A stretch of 64,000 bases of DNA from the NCBI RefSeq assembly GCF_900114155.1, contig NZ_FOSC01000003.1:62001-126000 (forward strand). Reading direction: 5' to 3'. Position numbers and translations under genes: made by a program. This stretch comes from Marinobacter persicus. GTDB lineage: Bacteria; Pseudomonadota; Gammaproteobacteria; Pseudomonadales; Oleiphilaceae. This document shows positions 58,510 through 64,000 of this stretch, piece by piece. The first letter of the stretch is position 1, and every line of letters begins with the position of its first letter. The notes beneath the pieces were generated by a model. That model was not told where the DNA came from and made no database searches. It worked only from the letters and a program-made list of their open reading frames with translations.

Positions 58510-59310
58510 ATGCTTGAGTATCCACAAATCGATCCAATAGCTATTTCACTGGGCCCTCTACAAATACATTGGTACGGACTGATGTACCTTGTTGGCTTTC
58601 TTGCCGCATGGTGGCTGGGTCGTCGACGGGCGCATCGGTTGGGTTTGAGTAACGAAGCTATTGAAACACTGATTTTTTACTGTGTCGTTGGCGTGATACT
58701 TGGTGGTCGGCTCGGTTACGCAGCGTTTTACGGCTTTGAAAAATTTGCCGACAACCCACTTTGGTTATTAAAAATCTGGGAAGGCGGCATGAGCTTTCAC
58801 GGAGGCTTCGTCGGAGTACTGATTGCAGCCCTGGTTTTTGCTCGCAAGCAAAATCTGCACATTTTCCGGCTTACGGACCTTATAGCCCCTCTGGTTCCAA
58901 TCGGTTTGGGCGCGGGGCGCCTGGGCAATTTCATCAACCACGAGCTCCCGGGAAGGGTAACAGATGTCCCTTGGGCATTGGCGCTCCCTCACATGGGCCC
59001 GGAGCTCCGGCATCCTTCAGCGTTGTATCAGTTCGTGCTGGAAGGTGTTGTGTTGTTTATCGTGCTGTGGTGGTTCACTCGCCAACCTCGACGAACTGGA
59101 GCCGCCTCCGGGTTGTTCCTTTTGCTCTATGGTGTTTTCCGTTTTGCCGTCGAGTTTGTTCGACTTCCCGATCCACAGTTGGGCTTCATCGCCTTTGGCT
59201 GGATGACGATGGGGCAGCTACTGACACTACCGATGATCATTGGGGGGCTTGTTTTGGTTGCCTGGTCCAGAAACCAATCTGCTGCCAACATGGCGATATC
59301 GAAGCCCTGA
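58510..59310 (+). CDS. lgt: Prolipoprotein diacylglyceryl transferase (accessory copy)
   Basis: 266 residues, seven membrane helices. Family signatures: GGRLGYAAFYG, MSFHGGFVGV with the catalytic His, and GAGRLGNFINHELPGR with the essential Arg. It adds diacylglycerol to lipobox cysteines. Its position in a metal island, away from thyA, suggests an additional copy beside a housekeeping one. ATG 58510 follows AGGAAG; the GTG at 58480 has no ribosome site. Confidence 0.93.
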   Translation: MLEYPQIDPIAISLGPLQIHWYGLMYLVGFLAAWWLGRRRAHRLGLSNEAIETLIFYCVVGVILGGRLGYAAFYGFEKFADNPLWLLKIWEGGMSFHGGFVGVLIAALVFARKQNLHIFRLTDLIAPLVPIGLGAGRLGNFINHELPGRVTDVPWALALPHMGPELRHPSALYQFVLEGVVLFIVLWWFTRQPRRTGAASGLFLLLYGVFRFAVEFVRLPDPQLGFIAFGWMTMGQLLTLPMIIGGLVLVAWSRNQSAANMAISKP

Positions 59311-59316
59311 TAGCTT

Positions 59317-60612
59317 TCACACCTGAAAGATAGGAGCAAATCCGCCGCCGGGCGTTCGGAAGTTGGTCGTCTGCCCTTTGTAGATCCGGGCGGCGGTAAG
59401 CAGAGTTTTTCCAGCGTAAGTGTACAGACGGATATCGACTTTTCCGGTCGTTACCGTGTCGTCAATTCTGATGCCTCGCTCTCCCGGGGGAACGAGATCC
59501 TGGGCAATATAATCGCCCTCAAGAATGTTTTCGAAAACACGCTTGGTCAGTTTGTCACCCCGGTAGACCCCTTTGCTGCCATGGCCGGAAACGGGTTTGA
59601 AGAAGAGGCTGCGGCGATCACGCCATAGCTGAGCCTCATCGTCCCGGGAAACCAGCCTTGCCTTTGGCACTGTTCTTTCCAGGAGTTTCACATTCTCGGT
59701 ATCCAGCCCCCATTCACGCAAAGTCGATGAGTCCGACAAGAGGGTCAGGTTGCGCTTGTCCGCCAACACGGCATGTGTCCGTGGGTTGGGCGTTACCACG
59801 ACTGCGCCGTCTCGATACGCACGCCTCAGCGCTGCATGGCGTGGAGACTCCAGTGCGAAATCCACCAGCCGGTTGTACACCATGTCAATGTGTTGCCCGC
59901 CCGCCGTAAGCACACCATCGGCGTATTCAAACTCGGCAGAATCAAAAATCAGGGTATCTATTCCCCGGGCTGAAAGGAGTCGTTGGGCCATCTGGAATTC
60001 CGGATACATGAACTGACTTTCCGGGGCCTCATCCACAATCGCCACACGGCTGAGCCTGGAATCCCCACGTTGCGTTTGCCATTCGGCGTTGAACATGTTG
60101 AATACGGCATCGTCGAAGTTGTCCAGCGCGGGACTGACTGCCGGCGCGTGGGGTGGCTGGCAACACCGGCGCTGAGCCCGGGCAAGTACGGCGTTAAGAA
60201 AAGCGCCACCGGCATTGGTGTTGATTTCAATCAGTTGCGGACCTTCGGGTCCCAGATGAAAGTCATAACTCATAAACGCACCGACAGGGCCGGGGTCAAA
60301 CTGCGCGATTTCCGGAGCCCACGACAGGACTTGCTTCAGGTAAGACGGAAATCTGCTCACAGACTCAATCGCCTCAACGGCTCTCTCCATCGTCACGATG
60401 TCAGCTGTGGGGACGAAAACGGCTGTGTCTGCGAAGAACTGATCGAGTTCCGGAACTTCTGTTGTTGGAAACCCCATGCCGGTGCCCGAAAACTGGTCCC
60501 GAAGGCTTGCGTTGAGGGCATCCCGATCAAGGGTGATGCAGTAACAATGACGATTCAGCCGATCCGCGTCGGTATTGGCTGTTTGCGGAATATCTCTGGG
60601 ATCGTCAGGCAT
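59317..60612 (-). CDS. ATP-grasp-like enzyme of unknown function
   Basis: 431 residues, cytosolic. The C-terminal half has ATP-grasp features: SLFFKPVSGHGSKGVYRGDKL (nucleotide-binding Lys and Gly loop), ILEGDYIAQDLVPP (the hinge Glu region) and VDIRLYTYAGKTLLTAARIYKG. The N-terminal part has GPQLIEINTNAGGAFLN, also metal- or substrate-binding in this superfamily. It may ligate an amino acid or acid to an amine; the product is unknown. It is oriented against its neighbours and ends 6 bp from lgt, with no tandem operator reading towards it. Confidence 0.7.
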   Translation of the reverse strand: MPDDPRDIPQTANTDADRLNRHCYCITLDRDALNASLRDQFSGTGMGFPTTEVPELDQFFADTAVFVPTADIVTMERAVEAIESVSRFPSYLKQVLSWAPEIAQFDPGPVGAFMSYDFHLGPEGPQLIEINTNAGGAFLNAVLARAQRRCCQPPHAPAVSPALDNFDDAVFNMFNAEWQTQRGDSRLSRVAIVDEAPESQFMYPEFQMAQRLLSARGIDTLIFDSAEFEYADGVLTAGGQHIDMVYNRLVDFALESPRHAALRRAYRDGAVVVTPNPRTHAVLADKRNLTLLSDSSTLREWGLDTENVKLLERTVPKARLVSRDDEAQLWRDRRSLFFKPVSGHGSKGVYRGDKLTKRVFENILEGDYIAQDLVPPGERGIRIDDTVTTGKVDIRLYTYAGKTLLTAARIYKGQTTNFRTPGGGFAPIFQV

Positions 60613-60647
60613 TTACGCACCAATGATAAATAAATTTCTGAGAGCTT

Positions 60648-60664
60648 TTCAGCCAGGTTTCAGC
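60648..60664 (+). promoter_or_regulatory. Tandem operator TTCAGC-CAGGT-TTCAGC
   Basis: Between the divergent ATP-grasp and beta-propeller genes, reading towards the latter, 105 bp before its start. Confidence 0.68.
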
Positions 60665-60769
60665 TTGCCGTGTTCAACTGACATTGACGTGTCTTCATGG
60701 TCGCATGCGTGAAAGCACGATCGTCCGGCGATAAACACCATTCCGCCATTCTGATCACAAGGTGACATC

Positions 60770-61840
60770 ATGAAACATCCCTTTCGTAACCAGTGGTTTG
60801 CTGGCCTGACCGCAACGCTTTTGATGAGTCTATCACTGACGGTGTCGGCAGACAGCAGTCGGGCCTTCATCCCCATGGGGGAGGCAGATTCCGTAGCTGT
60901 GATGGATCTGGAAAATCACCGTTTAACGTCGACAATCTCCGGCACGGTCAATACCCACGGTTCCGCACTGACTCCGGACGGTCGCTTTCTGATTGTTGGC
61001 AGCTTAACGGCGCATGATGGTCAAAAGACACCCGACCGGCCAGCCGGGGTCTCAGAAGACGAGCATGCCGCCCATCATGGAGGCGGTAACACCACAGCTC
61101 CGGAAGCATCCGGTACTGGTCGGATCTATGTTGTGGACACCCGTACCAACGCCACCGATCGCGTATTCGAAGTGCCGGGGCCGATGCACCATGCTCTGGT
61201 AACAAAGGATGGCCGTTATGCGGTCTCCACCCATCCAATGGGCGGCGGCATCAGTGTTGTTGATCTGGATTCGGGTGAAGTTGCTGAAGTGATAGCCACC
61301 GGCCCCAATCCCAACTACCTAACGACGACTGACAATGGGCAGACGTTATTTGTCAGCAATGCCGGTAATGGCACGATCAGTGAAGTGGATACCCGGAACT
61401 GGTTCGTGAAACGGAATATTCGCATAGGTGGTGCGCCGGAGCACATGGTACTTGCTCCCGACGACAATCATCTTTATGTCAACGACGTTGCTTCCGGTGA
61501 AGTGGTAGCTCTCAAGCTTTCTGAAGGCTCTGTGACGAAGCGGTACGACATCGGGGGCTCACCTCATGGTCTCGATCTCAGCGCTGATGGGAAGTTCCTT
61601 TTTGCGACCAGTCAGGGCGATGAAACAATCGTTCGCATAGAGCTCGACAATCATTCCCGCAAAAGTGCGCAGTTGGCGCCAGCTCCCTACCACCTCGCAA
61701 CTTCCCCCGTCGATGGCAGCCTGCTGGTTACCAGCCGTGGCCAGCCAAAGCTCTGGATTCTGGACCCGGAGTCCCTGGCTATTGTCGAGGAGATCGCACT
61801 GGAAGGGATTGGCCATCAGATATCGATTGATAGCCAGTAA
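60770..61840 (+). CDS. Periplasmic YVTN-type beta-propeller protein
   Basis: 356 residues: signal peptide (cleaved after TVSA), then about seven blades with repeated patterns of the kind VxDLxxxxxxxxIxxGxxPxxLxxxxDGxxLFVSN. A His-rich loop EDEHAAHHGGG (about residue 98-108) may bind metal. Such YncE-like proteins are periplasmic; enzymatic activity is not evident. First gene of a run with DUF2933 and the methyltransferase, after a tandem operator. Confidence 0.8.
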   Translation: MKHPFRNQWFAGLTATLLMSLSLTVSADSSRAFIPMGEADSVAVMDLENHRLTSTISGTVNTHGSALTPDGRFLIVGSLTAHDGQKTPDRPAGVSEDEHAAHHGGGNTTAPEASGTGRIYVVDTRTNATDRVFEVPGPMHHALVTKDGRYAVSTHPMGGGISVVDLDSGEVAEVIATGPNPNYLTTTDNGQTLFVSNAGNGTISEVDTRNWFVKRNIRIGGAPEHMVLAPDDNHLYVNDVASGEVVALKLSEGSVTKRYDIGGSPHGLDLSADGKFLFATSQGDETIVRIELDNHSRKSAQLAPAPYHLATSPVDGSLLVTSRGQPKLWILDPESLAIVEEIALEGIGHQISIDSQ

Positions 61841-61877
61841 CCATGCATGGGCGGTTTACTTCATGAAAGGAACAGTT

Positions 61878-62081
61878 ATGGACCGACGCTTCAAAATCAC
61901 ACTGGCAATATTTTTCGTGATTGCGCTGATTTTGCTTTGGGGTGAACACAAAGTTCATCTTCTCGGGGCTTTGCCCTGGCTGATACTTCTCGCGTGTCCG
62001 CTACTCCATGTATTCATGCATGGTGGCCATGGTCACCACGGCCCGCAAGGGAAGAAGGGAGATCAGCGAGATGAACAGTGA
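61878..62081 (+). CDS. DUF2933 small membrane protein
   Basis: 67 residues: basic start, two hydrophobic helices and a His/Gly-rich tail (FMHGGHGHHGPQ). The DUF2933 family is common in heavy-metal islands. ATG 61878 is 7 nt after AAGG; ATG 61863 is possible. It overlaps the next gene by 11 bp. Confidence 0.82.
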   Translation: MDRRFKITLAIFFVIALILLWGEHKVHLLGALPWLILLACPLLHVFMHGGHGHHGPQGKKGDQRDEQ

Positions 62082-62721
62082 GTTACCGAACTATGGCCTA
62101 TGGGGGTTGGTGGTACTCAATTCAGCGATTTTCATCTTCTTCGCCTTCAGTTTTTTCAAACCACAGACAAAGCGTGACTGGCGTTCATTTGGCGCGTTCA
62201 GTGCCTTTCTCGTCGCGTTGTTCACGGAGATGTACGGATTCCCGTTGACGATCTACTTTCTCTCAGGTTGGCTGCAGTCACAATATCCTGATGTGAACTG
62301 GCTGGCTCATGACAGCGGGCATCTGCTCGAAATGCTGTTTGGCTGGCAAGGTTCCCCGCATTTTGGGCCCTTTCATCTGTTAAGTACGGTGTTTATTGGT
62401 GGAGGTTTCTACCTGATTGCCGCAGGCTGGCGCACCCTGTACGCGGCTCAGAAAGCGGGGAATCTGGCAACAACCGGACTCTACGCCTATATCCGTCACC
62501 CGCAGTACGTGGGTTTTGTTCTGATTATGTCTGGTTTCCTCCTCCAGTGGCCGACACTACTGACCCTGGCCATGTTCCCGGTGTTGCTCTGGATGTATTC
62601 ACGATTATCCATCAGTGAGGAACGTGAAACTGAGAAGATGTTCGGGGATGCCTGGCGAAACTATGCGAACAAGACGCCAAGGTTTTTCCCGCGATTGCGG
62701 GGGATGGGGCGCCAAGCTTGA
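62071..62721 (+). CDS. Isoprenylcysteine methyltransferase-like membrane protein
   Basis: 216 residues, about five membrane helices. The C-terminal motif GLYAYIRHPQYVGFVLIMSGFLLQWPTLL with EERETEKMFGDAWRNYANKTPRFFP is the ICMT/PEMT S-adenosylmethionine-dependent methyltransferase signature. The substrate is unknown; such genes recur in copper and mercury islands. ATG 62071 follows AAGGGAG. Confidence 0.85.
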   Translation: MNSELPNYGLWGLVVLNSAIFIFFAFSFFKPQTKRDWRSFGAFSAFLVALFTEMYGFPLTIYFLSGWLQSQYPDVNWLAHDSGHLLEMLFGWQGSPHFGPFHLLSTVFIGGGFYLIAAGWRTLYAAQKAGNLATTGLYAYIRHPQYVGFVLIMSGFLLQWPTLLTLAMFPVLLWMYSRLSISEERETEKMFGDAWRNYANKTPRFFPRLRGMGRQA

Positions 62722-62750
62722 ACCCAAAATCCGAGAAACTAAATGACAAT

Positions 62751-62767
62751 TTCAGCCTCATTTCAGA
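62751..62767 (+). promoter_or_regulatory. Tandem operator TTCAGC-CTCAT-TTCAGA
   Basis: Plus-strand site followed after 11 bp by TAATTT (62779-62784), a plausible -10. No protein gene follows on this strand before the terminator at 62844-62869. Confidence 0.7.
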
Positions 62768-62789
62768 TTTATATGGTTTAATTTAATTC

Positions 62790-62869
62790 AGCAGAGGTTA
62801 GTAAGAGTTTTAGCTTTCCATTTGCGTTTTCTCAGAAATTTTCACCGCAGCCTTGGCTGCGGTTTTTTT
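62790..62869 (+). ncRNA. Candidate metal-responsive small RNA (about 80 nt)
   Basis: From a start predicted near 62790 the transcript would be A/U-rich and end in a perfect terminator hairpin with a T7 tract. It has no ATG or GTG start with a ribosome site. A tandem operator and -10-like sequence stand at the right distance upstream. The 331-bp interval 62722-63052 otherwise holds only terminators and an inverted repeat. Confidence 0.5.
62844..62869 (+). terminator. Intrinsic terminator
   Basis: ACCGCAGCC-TT-GGCTGCGGT followed by a T7 tract. It lies 123 bp after the methyltransferase stop and could end that operon too. Confidence 0.9.
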
Positions 62870-62878
62870 CGTGTAAAC

Positions 62879-62909
62879 AAAAAAAACCGCAATATAAAAA
62901 ATATTGCGG
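62879..62909 (-). terminator. Minus-strand terminator
   Basis: CCGCAATAT-AAAAA-ATATTGCGG; on the minus strand it is followed by eight T. It ends the transcription unit of the two small periplasmic proteins. Confidence 0.88.
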
Positions 62910-63052
62910 GAATTGAGAATGGCTGAGACCATTCGCAATGCAAAAATAAAAACTTGCGACTACGTCCGATCAGGCAGTCATGCCATGTAAAAATGACTGA
63001 CTGCCAATTCTACTGTAATGGAAAACTGCAATTTCATAAAGTTCAGGTTTTG

Positions 63053-63286
63053 TTATGACTCCTTGCTTTTCCCGGACTTATTATTACTCATTTTAGAATG
63101 CATCTTTTCGTGCATTTCTTCGTGGTTTTCCGTTAGGTGCAAACAGGTCTTGCGCACATCCTGTGTCTCAATGGTTTTGTTTGGATAGCTGCGTGCTTCG
63201 TTTATTCGGTCAGCTTGACCGGAATTGGCACTAGCGGCAGATGAGAAAGCTATGGCAACGGCGACTGCAATAATCGAAACTTTCAT
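63053..63286 (-). CDS. Small periplasmic His/Met-rich protein
   Basis: 77 residues with a signal peptide (MKVSIIAVAVAIAFSSAASA) and a mature part of about 57 residues containing CLHLTENHEEMHEKMHSKM, a likely copper-binding string, and a Lys/Ser-rich end. Not a family I can name. The ATG at 63286 sits 8 nt after AGGG; the ATG at 63292 is too close. Second gene after the operator at 63680. Confidence 0.75.
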   Translation of the reverse strand: MKVSIIAVAVAIAFSSAASANSGQADRINEARSYPNKTIETQDVRKTCLHLTENHEEMHEKMHSKMSNNKSGKSKES

Positions 63287-63340
63287 TATCATATCCCTTT
63301 TCTGTTTATCTATGCATTATTCGTGAATGAATATTCGCAA

Positions 63341-63634
63341 TCAGGTCCCCGACATATCCTCCTTTTTTGAAGCTTCCAATCTATCCAGGGCGCTATGATA
63401 GGCTTTTCCTTCTTTGCTCATCATTTGTAAGCGAGCATCCATTCCGGATTCGGAAAAACCGTAATTCGTCATTTCTTTATGTAAATATTGAAGCCTGTCA
63501 TTATTTACAATCTTCTCAAGAGCGCTTTTATCTTTAAGGTCCGTACCCGCATTATCCATATCATTTGAAACGTTTCCTGCAAGTGCAGATGTTGAAAGAG
63601 TAACTGCGGTTACAAATGCAAATATCTTTTTCAT
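63341..63634 (-). CDS. Small periplasmic helical protein
   Basis: 97 residues: signal peptide (KKIFAFVTAVTLSTSALA), then a helical mature part (LEKIVNNDRLQYLHKEMTNYGFSESGMDARLQMMSKEGKAYHSALDRLEAS) with several Met and His. Function unknown. GGAGGTG precedes the ATG, one of the strongest ribosome sites here. Controlled by the perfect tandem operator at 63680-63696. AT-rich compared with the core genome. Confidence 0.75.
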   Translation of the reverse strand: MKKIFAFVTAVTLSTSALAGNVSNDMDNAGTDLKDKSALEKIVNNDRLQYLHKEMTNYGFSESGMDARLQMMSKEGKAYHSALDRLEASKKEDMSGT

Positions 63635-63679
63635 GATTTCACCTCCTGTTGGCTTGGTGATTTCATTAGATCACCGGTT

Positions 63680-63696
63680 CCTGAATCGTCCCTGAA
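63680..63696 (-). promoter_or_regulatory. Tandem operator TTCAGG-GACGA-TTCAGG
   Basis: Perfect minus-strand direct repeat, followed after 11 bp by TAATGA as -10, 46 bp before the small periplasmic protein start. Confidence 0.8.
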
Positions 63697-63786
63697 ATTT
63701 AAATAAAAAAATAAAAATTTTATGTATGTTTTTCGGCTTCAAGTAATAGTTGAGTCAGATCAAGATTTTGGAAGCTGCAAGTAAAT

Positions 63787-63803
63787 TTCAGGCTGGATTC
63801 AGG
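63787..63803 (+). promoter_or_regulatory. Tandem operator TTCAGG-CTGGA-TTCAGG
   Basis: Perfect plus-strand direct repeat, 51 bp before the TolC-type gene, followed by TTGAGA and a TAACAT -10-like sequence. Confidence 0.8.
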
Positions 63804-63854
63804 TTGAGAACATAACATCTGCTCTTCGGAAACACGTTCAGTGGAGAATCCAAA

Positions 63855-64000
63855 TTGTCCATCCCCTCTCACTTCATTAAATCGGCGGTTGTCGGTGTGC
63901 TGGTGCTGATTAGCCTCCCTGCACGGGCTGAACCAGAACTGCAACTGACCAGCGCAATCAATGCCGCCATCGAAAACGATCCCTGGCTTCGTCAGAGCGC
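63855..64000 (+). CDS. TolC-family outer membrane efflux channel (3' end outside window)
   Basis: Only 48 codons are visible: signal peptide (SAVVGVLVLISLPARA) and the start of a mature protein, ELQLTSAINAAIENDPWLRQS, which is the typical first helix of CusC/CzcC/TolC channels. The start is TTG at 63855, 8 nt after GGAG. It probably opens a CusCBA or CzcCBA-type efflux operon continuing past the window, under the operator at 63787. Confidence 0.75.
   Translation, partial: MSIPSHFIKSAVVGVLVLISLPARAEPELQLTSAINAAIENDPWLRQS

Overview
The window reads as a chromosomal segment of a marine gammaproteobacterium, most likely Marinobacter or a close relative. This rests on the RecA, IF-3, ThrS and PutA sequences, on a pepN-DUF2797-DUF1315-rhomboid-phosphoesterase-nadK block that I recall from pseudomonads, and on a TAXI/TRAP uptake system. 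It is an inference from gene content; no search was run.

Layout. 1-6.5 kb: the 3' part of a very large RTX calcium-binding secreted protein and a HlyD-type export adaptor, both more AT-rich towards their junction than the core genes. 6.5-13.7 kb: pncC, recA with a perfect SOS box, a structured repeat, a flavodoxin-like protein, a LonB-type protease, and a FixJ-type regulator with a REC-PAS-kinase protein. 13.8-28 kb: tRNA-Asp, a FadH-like reductase, a coiled-coil protein, nadK, a phosphoesterase, a rhomboid protease, a Fur-controlled intergenic region, DUF1315, DUF2797, pepN, and a TAXI receptor with its fused TRAP permease. 28.2-35.6 kb: the thrS-infC-rpmI-rplT-pheST-ihfA-merR block. 35.6-42.3 kb: DUF2892, Crp/Fnr and Lrp regulators, putA and an MFS permease.

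42.3-64 kb is an accessory copper and heavy-metal island. It holds a two-component system, a blue copper protein, CopA and CopB, a His-tailed permease, a P1B ATPase, DUF302, CcdA and DUF411 proteins, an extra Lgt, an ATP-grasp enzyme, a beta-propeller protein, DUF2933, a methyltransferase, two small periplasmic proteins and the start of a TolC-type channel. A complete 3372-bp ISPpu12-like element (ISL3 transposase, LspA, CDF efflux, PbrR/CadR-type regulator) is inserted in it with a perfect 8-bp target duplication. The insertion cuts the 3' end of a small Cys-rich gene that had been coupled to the DUF411 gene.

The strongest new signals are regulatory. (1) A minus-strand small RNA candidate between the rhomboid gene and DUF1315 (about 20225-20315) has a sigma70 promoter overlapped by a 17/19 Fur box and a classical terminator. 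(2) A tandem operator TTCAGG-N5-TTCAGG recurs at eight sites (plus one weak site) across the copper island, in front of nearly every transcription unit and on both sides of the response regulator promoter. It is very likely the binding site of the island's own response regulator. (3) One of these operators drives no gene but sits in front of a short non-coding stretch ending in a terminator (about 62790-62869), a candidate metal-responsive small RNA.
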